DNA of 64,000 nt from Idiomarina ramblicola (GTDB taxonomy: Bacteria; Pseudomonadota; Gammaproteobacteria; Enterobacterales; Alteromonadaceae). The number at the start of each line of letters is the position of its first letter. The stretch's first letter is position 1. Where the stretch lies: positions 186,001 to 250,000 of the forward strand of contig NZ_PIQC01000001.1 of NCBI RefSeq assembly GCF_003987255.1, written 5' to 3'. Positions 18,905 to 27,943 of the stretch are shown here, in pieces. Made by a program: the position numbers and the translations under genes. The notes below the pieces were generated by a model. It saw nothing but the letters and a program-made list of their open reading frames with translations, did no database searches and was not told where the DNA came from.

Positions 18905-19225
18905 TTACGGTTTAATCGTAATGAAAGCTCGGTTTTTTTCTAAAGTTTTAGCACCAATACCTTTTACATCAAGTAGTTGCTCTACTTCAGTAAAACCACC
19001 CAGTTGCTCTCTTAATTTAATAATCTGCTCTGCGCGCTTCACACCAACACCAACCAGTACAGCTGATATTTCGTGTGCTGAGCCGGTATTGATATTGACT
19101 GTTTTAACGTCTGCAGTTTGTGCTGTCGGCGATAAGTTTGGTAGAGCGGATAACGGAGAGGCTTGTGCCCCTGCTGCTAAGAACAGCGATGAGGCAACAA
19201 GTATGGGTATTAATTTTAGCTTCAT
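18905..19225 (-). CDS. Secreted ComEA-like helix-hairpin-helix protein
   Basis: A 106-residue protein with a signal peptide (cleavage probably after AQA, residue 22) and one ComEA-type double helix-hairpin-helix domain (about 43-104: NINTGSAHEISAVLVGVG, FTEVEQLLDVKGIG). ComEA proteins bind double-stranded DNA in the periplasm during natural transformation. Many gammaproteobacteria have such a short stand-alone form. No other competence gene is near, so a transformation role is inference. Confidence 0.85.
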   Translation of the reverse strand: MKLKLIPILVASSLFLAAGAQASPLSALPNLSPTAQTADVKTVNINTGSAHEISAVLVGVGVKRAEQIIKLREQLGGFTEVEQLLDVKGIGAKTLEKNRAFITIKP

Positions 19226-19332
19226 AGTCTCTATTCCCTATTGAAAAATCACTGCGTCACTGCAGTAGGGGTACTATAGCTGAAGTTTCTTACCCTATTA
19301 GAAAGTTACGAGATGACAGAGCTATAAGTGAG

Positions 19333-20031
19333 TTATTCTCCTATGGAGCTTAGTATCTCGGTAATAGCGGCAGTGGGATCACCTGCCTGCGTAATGGGGC
19401 GACCAATAACCATATAATCCACTCCGGCCTCTATTGCTTCTGCTGGTGTCATAACCCGCTTTTGATCACCCGCTGCGCTGTTAGCCGGTCTAATACCAGG
19501 AGTCACAAGTTTAAACGAAGTGCCTATACTGCTTTTAAGCATTTTAGCCTCCTGAGCAGAGCAAACAACACCATCTAAGCCAGACTGATGCGCTAACTTG
19601 GCTAACTTAAGCACCTGCTGTTCTGCCGTTAGTTGAATACCCACTTCAGCAAGATCAGCATCACTCATACTGGTGAGCACAGTCACTGCTATCAGCAAAG
19701 GAGGTTTTTCAAACGGCTTCAGTGCGTCCTTTGCAGCGCTCATCATTTCGGTACCACCACTGGCGTGCACATTGACAATATCAACGCCCATCTTAGCGGC
19801 AGAAGTTACCGCCTTGGCCACAGTGTTTGGGATATCATGAAATTTTAAATCCAGAAAGACTGAAAACCCTTGAGCAACTTGCTTTTTTACCCAGTCTGGC
19901 CCAATCGCGGTAAACAACTCCTTGCCTACTTTCAGCCCTACTTTTCCGGCAGGTAATTTGCTGACTAAATTGTCCGCTTCTTCCTGTGTCTGGCAGTCCA
20001 GAGCAACATAAACTTTCGGTAATACCATCAT
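19333..20031 (-). CDS. pyrF: Orotidine 5'-phosphate decarboxylase
   Basis: Last step of UMP synthesis. The catalytic D-x-K-x-x-D is seen in LDLKFHDIPNT, with VNVHASGG and GVDYMVIGRPIT near the phosphate site. Frame and length are normal. Three near starts exist: ATG 20046 inside the end of lapB, and ATG 20031 and 20028. I prefer 20031 because GGTGA lies eight bases before it. It is the last gene of the ihfB-lapA-lapB-pyrF series. Confidence 0.95.
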   Translation of the reverse strand: MMVLPKVYVALDCQTQEEADNLVSKLPAGKVGLKVGKELFTAIGPDWVKKQVAQGFSVFLDLKFHDIPNTVAKAVTSAAKMGVDIVNVHASGGTEMMSAAKDALKPFEKPPLLIAVTVLTSMSDADLAEVGIQLTAEQQVLKLAKLAHQSGLDGVVCSAQEAKMLKSSIGTSFKLVTPGIRPANSAAGDQKRVMTPAEAIEAGVDYMVIGRPITQAGDPTAAITEILSSIGE

Positions 20032-20035
20032 GTTG

Positions 20036-21193
20036 TTATTCACCATCTAATCCAAAAATAGGTTTTGTTGTTGCCCAGCTTTTACAGGACGGACAACGCC
20101 AATACAAAGTATGCCCGGAGAAACCACAGTGGCGGCATTTATAATTTGGCCGCTGTACTATGTGCTCGTGAACCATTTTTTGCAGTCTCCGCAGGCTGTC
20201 GCGTGCACTTCCAACATCAGCAGCCCGAATATGCAACCCCATTAAATGATGGAAGCCACGCATAGTCGGGTGTTGCTCCAACACTTGTGTCATAAAGTGT
20301 TCAGCATCTTCAATACTTTGCGATTCACAAATTTTTTCCGAAAGCGTAATCGCTGCGGTAATTCCCGCATTCTGTTCAACACAGTTGTGCAGAAACTCAA
20401 TAAAACTGTGTGTGTCGGACGTCTTTTCGAATGCTTCTTGTAGTAGAGGTATGGTTTCACAAACGTATGATTTATCTTGCTCAAACACTCGAGTTAGATA
20501 ATTTATAGACTCAACATATTGCCCTTCTTTCATGTGAATTTTACCCAGGGAAAGTACGGCTCGAACACAGTTATCGTCGTGTTTAAGTGCTTTGTTATAG
20601 TGTTTTATTTTACTCGATATATTGTCGTCCAGCTCAGCCAACTCACAATAAAGCTGTGCCAGAACAATCCGAGCATCACTGTCTTGCTTTGCTAGCCGTA
20701 GGGCTATTTTTATCGCCTTATCCCATTCATGTGTAGACTCGTACAATTCAAGAAGATGCTTTTGGCTTTTTTCTCGAAACAATTTATAACTTTGCAAGCC
20801 TGCAAACATTTGCTCAGCGCGATCATAAATTCCGGCTGAGAGGTAATCTTTACCTAACTCGTACATTGCCGTTAATCGGTCATGCTCTGTCAAATTGGGA
20901 AGTGATGTCAGATTTTTATGAATTTTTATTGCACGGTCAACTTCGCCCCTACGGCGAAATAGCTTTCCTAAGGTCCAATGCGTTTCGATTGTTTCGCTAT
21001 CGACATCTAATAGCTCTACGAACAAATCGACCGCTTTGTCCGGTTGATCAGACAGCAAAAGATTGATGCCGGTAGCGTATTGTTTAGAAAACCTCTTCTG
21101 CTCTTTTCTTTCTTCCGTACGAACACTATTACGACCCATGAACCAACCATAGGCAGCGGCAATAGGTAAAAGCAAAAAGAGAAGCTCTAACAT
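20036..21193 (-). CDS. lapB: LPS assembly protein LapB (YciM)
   Basis: A 385-residue inner-membrane protein: an N-terminal anchor (residues 1-20, ending MGRN), several TPR repeats (about 35-335) and a C-terminal rubredoxin-like knuckle with C353, C356, C367 and C370. LapB controls LpxC turnover with FtsH and so the rate of LPS synthesis. Its stop overlaps the possible upstream start of pyrF; lapA ends six bases before it. Confidence 0.95.
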   Translation of the reverse strand: MLELLFLLLPIAAAYGWFMGRNSVRTEERKEQKRFSKQYATGINLLLSDQPDKAVDLFVELLDVDSETIETHWTLGKLFRRRGEVDRAIKIHKNLTSLPNLTEHDRLTAMYELGKDYLSAGIYDRAEQMFAGLQSYKLFREKSQKHLLELYESTHEWDKAIKIALRLAKQDSDARIVLAQLYCELAELDDNISSKIKHYNKALKHDDNCVRAVLSLGKIHMKEGQYVESINYLTRVFEQDKSYVCETIPLLQEAFEKTSDTHSFIEFLHNCVEQNAGITAAITLSEKICESQSIEDAEHFMTQVLEQHPTMRGFHHLMGLHIRAADVGSARDSLRRLQKMVHEHIVQRPNYKCRHCGFSGHTLYWRCPSCKSWATTKPIFGLDGE

Positions 21194-21199
21194 GAGCTG

Positions 21200-21460
21200 T
21201 TAACTCTCCTTATCCAATTTATTCACGCGCTTTAACAAACGATTATACCGATAGCGCCAGGACAAACTCGATAAACAAAGTAATAAAATACCGACAACAA
21301 AACCACTACCAAAAAAGATAGCAAGCAATGACGCAACGGCCATTTCTGTTTGCAGAACCAGAAGATTAACAACGACTGTTTGCGGATTCTGCGCACCAAA
21401 AGCCATTGCTAAAAGGAATATAATTAGTACAGGGATGAGAATAAGCAGCTTTTTAAGCAT
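21200..21460 (-). CDS. lapA: LPS assembly protein LapA (YciS)
   Basis: An 86-residue protein with two membrane segments (about 4-22 and 43-63) and a basic, coiled C-terminus, matching the LapA/DUF1049 family. It partners with LapB in LPS control. It is separated from ihfB by a bidirectional hairpin, so lapAB-pyrF probably has its own promoter or depends on read-through. Confidence 0.9.
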   Translation of the reverse strand: MLKKLLILIPVLIIFLLAMAFGAQNPQTVVVNLLVLQTEMAVASLLAIFFGSGFVVGILLLCLSSLSWRYRYNRLLKRVNKLDKES

Positions 21461-21481
21461 AATTGCTTACCTGTTAGTTAT

Positions 21482-21516
21482 AAAAAAACGGCATGCCAGT
21501 ATAGCATGCCGTTTTT
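21482..21516 (-). terminator. Hairpin terminator between ihfB and lapA
   Basis: CGGCATGC (21489-21496) and GCATGCCG (21504-21511) with A and T runs outside make a stem of about 12 bp and a seven-base loop, with T runs in both directions. It lies 19 bases downstream of the ihfB stop. Confidence 0.88.
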
Positions 21517-21534
21517 ATCAATCGAGCGTAAAAA

Positions 21535-21816
21535 CTAACTTAATATATTGACCCTCTCGCGAAGCTCTTTGCCCGCCTTAAAATGCGGTACATATTTCCC
21601 GTCCAATTCAACAGGATCACCTGTTTTAGGGTTACGACCAACACGAGGAGCCCGATAATGCAGAGAGAAGCTCCCAAAACCCCGAATTTCAACGCGCTTG
21701 CCTTGTGATAAGGATTGCACCATCTGTTCGAGTACCTCTTTTACAGAAGCTTCAACCTGCTTAGGAGGTAACTCGTGTTTCAAAGTTAACCTTTCAATCA
21801 GCTCTGATTTAGTCAT
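21535..21816 (-). CDS. ihfB: Integration host factor beta subunit
   Basis: A 93-residue DNA-bending protein with the IHF/HU fold, including [23 protein letters not shown], whose proline enters the minor groove. It works with IhfA in recombination and promoter architecture. Two ATGs are adjacent; the second (21816) has the better spacing (five bases) from GGAGG and matches [10 protein letters not shown]. It follows rpsA as in E. coli. Confidence 0.97.
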   Translation of the reverse strand: MTKSELIERLTLKHELPPKQVEASVKEVLEQMVQSLSQGKRVEIRGFGSFSLHYRAPRVGRNPKTGDPVELDGKYVPHFKAGKELRERVNILS

Positions 21817-21853
21817 CATTACCTCCTCTAATTAACTGCGAAAGTGCAGTAAA

Positions 21854-23536
21854 TTATTCGTCGTCAGTTTTTGCAGCTTTAAAGGCTTCAGCCATTGCGC
21901 TGTTAAGACCTGATTCACTATCTTGCTGCTTATTAACGCTTTCAACCGCTTCTTTCTCTTGAACTTCGTCTTTCGCACGGATAGACAGGCTAAGAGTACG
22001 GTTTTTGCGGTCAACGCCCATGAAGCGAGCTTCAATAGAGTCACCAACGCTCAGTTCAGTACTTGCATCTTCAACACGCTCACGTGAGATGTCTGCTGCA
22101 CGAACATAGCCTTCAACGCTTTCAGCTAACTCAACTTTAGCGCCTTTAGCGTCTACTTCAGTAACTTTACCTGTAACAATAGCACCTTTTTTATTGGCCG
22201 CCAGGTAGTTATTGAATGGGTCTTCTTCAAGCTGCTTAATACCCAGAGAAATACGCTCACGTTCAGCATCAACCTGCATGACTACAGCGGTAACTTCTTC
22301 ACCTTTTTTGTAATCACGAACAGCTTCTTCGCCAGTAGCGTTCCAGCTAATGTCTGACAAGTGAACCAAACCATCAATACCACCGTCAAGACCGATGAAG
22401 ATACCGAAGTCAGTGATTGACTTGATCTTACCAGTAACTTGCTCGCCTTTATTGTGGTTCTTGGCAAACTCTTCCCATGGGTTTGGTTTACACTGTTTCA
22501 GGCCTAATGAAATGCGACGACGTTCTTCGTCAATTTCCAGAACCATAACTTCAACAGTGTCGTCCAGGTTAACCACTTTAGAAGGATGAACGTTTTTGTT
22601 AGTCCAGTCCATTTCTGATACGTGTACCAGACCTTCAACACCCTCTTCGATTTCGACGAAGCAACCGTAATCAGTCAAGTTCGTAACACGACCAGTTAAA
22701 CGATGCCCTTCTGGGTAGCGGTTTGCGATATCAGCCCATGGATCTTCGCCTAATTGCTTAAGACCAAGAGATACACGAGTGCGTTCACGGTCAAACTTCA
22801 ATACTTTAACAGTGATTTCATCGCCAACGTTTACGATTTCACTTGGGTGCTTAACGCGTTTCCAAGCCATATCGGTAATGTGCAATAAGCCATCGACGCC
22901 GCCTAAATCAACGAACGCGCCGTAGTCAGTCAGGTTCTTAACGATACCCTGGACTTCTTGGCCTTCCTGCAAGTTCTCAAGCAGCTCTTCACGCTCTGCA
23001 CTGTTTTCTTTCTCGATAACAGCACGGCGAGAAACAACAACGTTGTTACGTTTTTGATCAAGCTTGATAACTTTGAATTCTAAATCTTTGTTTTCCAGGT
23101 GCGTTGTTTCACGTACTGGACGTACATCAACCAGTGAACCAGGCAAGAACGCGCGAACGCCGCCTAAGTCTACTGTAAAGCCACCCTTAACCTTACCAGA
23201 GATAATACCGATAACGGTTGCATTGTCTTCGTGTGCTTTTTCCAGTTGCAGCCATGCTTCATAACGCTTCGCTTTTTCGCGAGACAGAATGGTTTCACCA
23301 AAGCCGTCTTCAACTGCATCAAGGGCTACGTCAACTACGTCGCCGACGCTGACTTCTAATTCACCTTCTGCATTACGGAATTGTTCTGCTGGAATCGCGC
23401 TTTCCGATTTAAGACCGGCATCGACTAAGATCAAATCTTTTTCGATAGCAACGATAGTACCTTTAACAATGGAGCCCGGGCGAGTTTCAACTTCCTTTAG
23501 GCTTTCTTCAAATAATTCTGCAAAATTTTCTGACAT
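21854..23536 (-). CDS. rpsA: 30S ribosomal protein S1
   Basis: A 560-residue protein of six S1 OB-fold repeats; repeats 3-6 show the typical G..V.G.V.....YG.FV...GV.GLVH...M.W pattern. The two N-terminal repeats bind the ribosome through S2 and the rest bind mRNA. No canonical Shine-Dalgarno precedes the ATG at 23536; only GAAG about ten bases upstream. That is also true in E. coli, where rpsA is translated by a folded leader and repressed by S1. Confidence 0.98.
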   Translation of the reverse strand: MSENFAELFEESLKEVETRPGSIVKGTIVAIEKDLILVDAGLKSESAIPAEQFRNAEGELEVSVGDVVDVALDAVEDGFGETILSREKAKRYEAWLQLEKAHEDNATVIGIISGKVKGGFTVDLGGVRAFLPGSLVDVRPVRETTHLENKDLEFKVIKLDQKRNNVVVSRRAVIEKENSAEREELLENLQEGQEVQGIVKNLTDYGAFVDLGGVDGLLHITDMAWKRVKHPSEIVNVGDEITVKVLKFDRERTRVSLGLKQLGEDPWADIANRYPEGHRLTGRVTNLTDYGCFVEIEEGVEGLVHVSEMDWTNKNVHPSKVVNLDDTVEVMVLEIDEERRRISLGLKQCKPNPWEEFAKNHNKGEQVTGKIKSITDFGIFIGLDGGIDGLVHLSDISWNATGEEAVRDYKKGEEVTAVVMQVDAERERISLGIKQLEEDPFNNYLAANKKGAIVTGKVTEVDAKGAKVELAESVEGYVRAADISRERVEDASTELSVGDSIEARFMGVDRKNRTLSLSIRAKDEVQEKEAVESVNKQQDSESGLNSAMAEAFKAAKTDDE

Positions 23537-23566
23537 AGTAATTAACTTCGCTTATAAATAAGACGT

Positions 23567-23628
23567 CCACTGAACTTCCGTATACAGCGGGGTTATTAAT
23601 AAAGTCTGTTTGCTTCCTTACAACAGAC
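23567..23628 (-). promoter_or_regulatory. Candidate S1-autoregulatory leader hairpins of rpsA
   Basis: On the minus strand two hairpins precede rpsA. The distal one has stem GTCTGTT/AACAGAC (plus 23622-23628 with 23604-23610) and an 11-base loop containing AAGGAAG. The proximal one has stem CCGCTG/CAGTGG with one G-U pair (23585-23590 with 23567-23572) and a 12-base loop containing CGGAAG. Shine-Dalgarno-like GGA in apical loops is the mark of the E. coli rpsA translation region. Whether both are transcribed depends on the promoter. Confidence 0.55.
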
Positions 23629-23650
23629 GCCTAATTAAGGTCACATGACC

Positions 23651-24343
23651 CTAGCTAGTCTTTGAGAGTTTGCTGTGCGCAAACGTCAATACGTGTTCCA
23701 ATACGTCTTCTATCGGCGTATTAGTAGAATCTAGATATAACGCATCCTCGGCTGGCTTGAGAGGTGCCACCGAGCGATTCGTATCTCGATCATCTCGTTC
23801 TTTTATTTCGTTCACTAATTGATCAATATTAGCATCAAAACCTTTTCCCTTCAATTGCTCAAAGCGTCGTCTTGCACGCTCTTCGGCAGATGCGGTTAAA
23901 AAGATCTTTGCGTCGGCATCAGTGAAAACAACAGTACCCATGTCACGTCCATCTGCTACCAGGCCGGGAAGTTCTTTAAAACCACGCTGCCGACGAAGCA
24001 AAGCTTCTCTGACTCTTGGCAAGGCCGCCACTTTTGATGCCATATTACCAACCTGCTCAGTTCGGATGGTCATGGTAACGTCCTCACCCTCAAGAATAAT
24101 ATGTGTCAGTGAGCGTTCTTCTTCCGCTTCAAACTTTACATCCAAATGCGCAGCTAAAGCCACCAGGCTCTCTTCATCTTCCGGCGTAAAATCGTGATGC
24201 AAAGCCGCTAATGCCAGTACGCGATAGATCGCGCCACTGTCCAGCAAATGCCAACCAAGCTTTTCTGCCAATAGTCGGCTTATCGTTCCTTTTCCTGCCC
24301 CACTCGGCCCGTCAATTGTAATGACTGGAATATGAGTTGCCAT
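23651..24343 (-). CDS. cmk: Cytidylate kinase
   Basis: A 230-residue kinase of CMP and dCMP, with P-loop GPSGAGKGT near residue 13, the [10 protein letters not shown] substrate segment, [12 protein letters not shown], and [10 protein letters not shown]. Order aroA-cmk-rpsA is standard. It ends next to a 12-base perfect palindrome GGTCACATGACC at 23639-23650 of unknown role. Confidence 0.96.
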   Translation of the reverse strand: MATHIPVITIDGPSGAGKGTISRLLAEKLGWHLLDSGAIYRVLALAALHHDFTPEDEESLVALAAHLDVKFEAEEERSLTHIILEGEDVTMTIRTEQVGNMASKVAALPRVREALLRRQRGFKELPGLVADGRDMGTVVFTDADAKIFLTASAEERARRRFEQLKGKGFDANIDQLVNEIKERDDRDTNRSVAPLKPAEDALYLDSTNTPIEDVLEHVLTFAHSKLSKTS

Positions 24344-24440
24344 AAAATCCTCTAATTACTCTGCATTACGCAGCATTTAGCCGCGCAATTATACGCATTT
24401 GTAAAAAAATTGCATTAATCAAAGTCAGCAAGTCTATGAG

Positions 24441-25730
24441 TTAACTGTGACAGAGCCGTGAAAACTCGGAGAAATAGTTGGGATAAGTCTTGGCGCAGCA
24501 ATCCGGATCATTGATAGTGACTCCGGTAGGTGAAAACGCCGCAAGTGAAAAGCACATTGCCATGCGGTGATCATCGTATGTATCAATACAGGCGTGTTGC
24601 CAGTTCTTAATAGGCTCTACACGGAGGTAATCTCGCCCTTCTTCTACTATCGCACCCAGTTTGCGCAATTCTGTTGCCATAGCGTACAGGCGATCGGTTT
24701 CTTTAACACGCCAATTAGCGACATTGCGTATGGTTGTCGGTTTATCGGCAAAAAGCGCCAATGGAGCAACCGTCATTGCCGCATCAGGAATATCATTAAA
24801 GTCTTGATCGATGCCTTTTACTATTCCCGTTCCGCTTACTGTTATGCTGTTATTCTGGTAAGCCACAGAGGCTCCCATTTGCTCTATTACCTCTGCAAAG
24901 CGCTTATCTCCCTGTATCGATTTTTCACCGATACCAATTATCTCGACCGGGCCTCTGCCTAACAGCGCAGCTGCCATCCAGTATGAGGCCGCACTGGCAT
25001 CGCCTTCCACCCAGTACTCACCCGGAGACTGATAAACTTGTTTTCCTGCAATGGCATAGCATTGAGGAGACAGCTCTTTTACCAAAATGCCGAAGTCCGC
25101 CAGCATTTGCAGTGTCAGATTAATATAAGGGCGGGAAACCACTTCGCCTTTTAGCGTTAAGGTTGAATTGCCAGGCAATAGAGGAAGCGCCATGAGTAAC
25201 GCCGAAATAAACTGACTAGACACTGAGCCATCAATTTCAAACTTGCCCGGGGCTAAACCTTGTGAAATCGATAAAGGAGGAAATCCAGGTTCACCCAGAT
25301 AATCAATTGACGCTCCCTGCATTTGCAAAGCATCAACTAAGTGTTGAACCGGGCGCTCATGCATTCGGGCATCGCCCTTCAGAACAATAGGTGCCTGCTC
25401 TTCTTTTGCCGTCGCTGATAACACGGCAATAAGCGGTCGCATCGCTGTTCCAGCATTACCTAAATAAAGTTCAGAGGAAGCCTGACGCCAATGACCACCA
25501 AAACCTTCAACCTGAGTTGTAAGTTCATCGTCTTTAAAGCTAACACCCAGAGCGAGCAAAGCTTCACGCATACGACTGGTGTCATCACTAACCAGTAAAT
25601 TGTGTAAGGTAACGGGAGTCTGGCATAAAGCGGCCATAAGCAGTGCCCGGTTAGCAATGCTTTTTGAGCCGGGTAAAGTGACAGAGCCGCGACAATGCTG
25701 TCGCGGCTCTAAATGAATAGAATTAACCAC
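24441..25730 (-). CDS. aroA: 5-enolpyruvylshikimate-3-phosphate synthase
   Basis: A 429-residue enzyme of the shikimate pathway. Motifs: LPGSKSIANRALLMAAL (PEP/S3P site), LGNAGTAMRPL near residue 93, RMHERPVQHLVDAL, DDHRMAMCFSLAA and DPDCCAKTYPNYF. The LGNAGTAMRPL form is the class I, glyphosate-sensitive type. The start overlaps the 3' end of hisC by eight bases. Confidence 0.97.
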   Translation of the reverse strand: MVNSIHLEPRQHCRGSVTLPGSKSIANRALLMAALCQTPVTLHNLLVSDDTSRMREALLALGVSFKDDELTTQVEGFGGHWRQASSELYLGNAGTAMRPLIAVLSATAKEEQAPIVLKGDARMHERPVQHLVDALQMQGASIDYLGEPGFPPLSISQGLAPGKFEIDGSVSSQFISALLMALPLLPGNSTLTLKGEVVSRPYINLTLQMLADFGILVKELSPQCYAIAGKQVYQSPGEYWVEGDASAASYWMAAALLGRGPVEIIGIGEKSIQGDKRFAEVIEQMGASVAYQNNSITVSGTGIVKGIDQDFNDIPDAAMTVAPLALFADKPTTIRNVANWRVKETDRLYAMATELRKLGAIVEEGRDYLRVEPIKNWQHACIDTYDDHRMAMCFSLAAFSPTGVTINDPDCCAKTYPNYFSEFSRLCHS

Positions 25731-26826
25731 GCAGCTTTTTCATTGCCTTAATAAAGGCCTGGTTTTCTTCAGGCAGGCCAATGCTGACACGTAAATGATT
25801 AGGCAACTCATAGCCACCAACAGGACGTACAATAACGCCTTCATGCAGAAGTTCGTCATAGAGCTTCTCGGCATCAGGACCGACTTCTATGGTTAAAAAG
25901 TTACCGTAAGAAGGAATGTAATTAAGTCCTAATTCTTCGCAAAACTCAGTTAACTGCTTCATGCCCTGGGCGTTTAGCTCAACGGCCTTTTGCAAATAGG
26001 CGTGATCATCCAGTACGACCTCAGCAGCTTTAAGTGACAGCGAGTTCATGTTGAATGGCTGACGGATACGGTTAAGAACATCGGCTACGCTTTCGTGGCT
26101 TACTGCGTAACCTGCGCGCAAACCGGCTAAACCGTAGGCCTTAGAAAAAGTTCGGCTCACCACCAAGTTAGGGTAACTCTTTATCCAGTCAACCGATGGT
26201 GCCCTTTCTTCTTCAGGAACATACTCGTAATAGGCTTCATCCAGAACCACAATGATATTCTGCGGTATTTTATCCAAAAAGCCTTTCAGTGCAGAAGTAG
26301 ATAAAAATGTACCCGTTGGATTATTCGGGTTAGCAATAAAAATCATCTTGGTTTTATCGGTAACGGCTTTAGCCATGCCATCAAGGTCATGTCCATAATC
26401 TACCGCCGGAACGGCAACGGGTTTTGCGCCTATCGCCTGGGTAACCAGCGGATACACCACAAACGCATGCTGAGAGAAAATCACTTCGTCTTTATCTGAC
26501 ACAAAGGTACGAGCTAAAATTTCTAAAACATCGTTAGAGCCGTTACCCAGAGTAATTTGTTGCGTACCGACCTCGTTGAGTTCCGCCAGACGACTTTTAA
26601 GGTAATAACCGTTAGCATCGGGATAACGCACTAAGTCTGTTAACTCAGCTTCCAGAGCCGTTTTGACTTTTTCACTCAAGCCCAGAGGGTTTTCATTTGA
26701 AGCCAGCTTAACCACGTGCTGCAAACCTAACTCACGCTGCAATTCGGACGTAGGTTTACCCGCCTGATACGGACGTAATTTTTTAACTCCGGGATTAACC
26801 AGTTCTAATGCGTTAAATTCTGCCAT
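25723..26826 (-). CDS. hisC: Histidinol-phosphate aminotransferase
   Basis: A 367-residue PLP aminotransferase with K229 (SRTFSKAYGLAGLR), ANPNNPTG at 165-172 and LDEAYYEY at 195-202. In this gene place, between serC and aroA, HisC-like enzymes may serve both histidinol phosphate and aromatic amino acids; the sequence does not decide. No his operon genes are near. It starts 31 bases after serC. Confidence 0.9.
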   Translation of the reverse strand: MAEFNALELVNPGVKKLRPYQAGKPTSELQRELGLQHVVKLASNENPLGLSEKVKTALEAELTDLVRYPDANGYYLKSRLAELNEVGTQQITLGNGSNDVLEILARTFVSDKDEVIFSQHAFVVYPLVTQAIGAKPVAVPAVDYGHDLDGMAKAVTDKTKMIFIANPNNPTGTFLSTSALKGFLDKIPQNIIVVLDEAYYEYVPEEERAPSVDWIKSYPNLVVSRTFSKAYGLAGLRAGYAVSHESVADVLNRIRQPFNMNSLSLKAAEVVLDDHAYLQKAVELNAQGMKQLTEFCEELGLNYIPSYGNFLTIEVGPDAEKLYDELLHEGVIVRPVGGYELPNHLRVSIGLPEENQAFIKAMKKLRG

Positions 26827-26857
26827 AGCGATTCACTACCTTTTTTATTCTATTTAT

Positions 26858-27943
26858 TTAGCCAAGCTTACGCTCAAAATCAGCCATATAACTTAGCAAT
26901 GCTTCTACACCTTCCACCGGCATTGCGTTATAAATACTGGCTCTCATGCCACCAACAAAGCGATGCCCTTTTAACCCTAATAAACCTTCCTTTTTAGCAC
27001 CGGCTAAAAAATCGGCATCGAGTTTGTCATCGGCTAACTGGAAAGGCACATTCATAATCGAACGGTAAGCAGGATTAATGTTATTTCTGTAAAAATCTGA
27101 AGCATCAACAAAGTCATAGATAAGTTGGGTTTTACGATGGTTGCGTTCGCCCATAGCCGCTAATCCGCCCTGAGCTTTTAGCCACTTGAAAACCAACCCT
27201 GCAAGGTACCAGGCAAAGGTGTTGGGCGTGTTGTACATAGACCCGTCTTTAGACTGGAGTTGGTAATCCATAATGGATGACACTTGCTTCTGCGGTTGAC
27301 CCAAAAGCTTTTTATTGACGATAGCAATAGCAAAACCTGAAGGGCCTATATTCTTCTGAGCGCCGGCGTATATCACCCCAAATTTTGAGACATTCAGAGG
27401 TTCAGAGAGAATATTCGATGACATATCAGCCACAATGGGGGCTTTAACGTCAGGGATTTCATGTAACGCAATACCATCGACCGTCTCATTAGGACAGTAA
27501 TGAAAATAAGCAGCGTTTTCAGACAGTTTCCAGTCTTTTGGCGACTGAATTTCCTTGCCTCTAGCGCCTTCCTGAACTTGCCCGGCAATATTCACTCTGG
27601 AAACGAACTTTTCGGCTTCACGGATAGCAAAACCAGACCATATTCCTGTATCCAGGTAATCTACGGTGGCATCCGGTGACGCGATATTCTGTGGAACCGC
27701 AGAAAACTGCCCGCGACCTCCACCTTGCAAAAAAAGCACTTCATAGTCATCAGGAACATCGAGCAAGTCGCGGAGATCTTGCTCAGCTTCTCGTGCCATA
27801 TGAACATAAGCTGGGTCGCGGTGTGAAATTTCCATCACCGACACACCCTGTCCGTTCCAATTCAATAACTCTTCCTGAGCTTGCTTTAAAACATCGACCG
27901 GCAGCATGGCCGGTCCGGCAGAAAAGTTAAACAACTGACTCAT
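26858..27943 (-). CDS. serC: Phosphoserine aminotransferase
   Basis: A 361-residue PLP enzyme of serine and pyridoxal synthesis. The N-terminal [20 protein letters not shown] and the PLP lysine K197 in [12 protein letters not shown] are diagnostic. The ATG overlaps the gyrA stop by four bases (ATGA), so serine, histidine and aromatic genes follow gyrA in one coupled unit. Confidence 0.97.
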   Translation of the reverse strand: MSQLFNFSAGPAMLPVDVLKQAQEELLNWNGQGVSVMEISHRDPAYVHMAREAEQDLRDLLDVPDDYEVLFLQGGGRGQFSAVPQNIASPDATVDYLDTGIWSGFAIREAEKFVSRVNIAGQVQEGARGKEIQSPKDWKLSENAAYFHYCPNETVDGIALHEIPDVKAPIVADMSSNILSEPLNVSKFGVIYAGAQKNIGPSGFAIAIVNKKLLGQPQKQVSSIMDYQLQSKDGSMYNTPNTFAWYLAGLVFKWLKAQGGLAAMGERNHRKTQLIYDFVDASDFYRNNINPAYRSIMNVPFQLADDKLDADFLAGAKKEGLLGLKGHRFVGGMRASIYNAMPVEGVEALLSYMADFERKLG

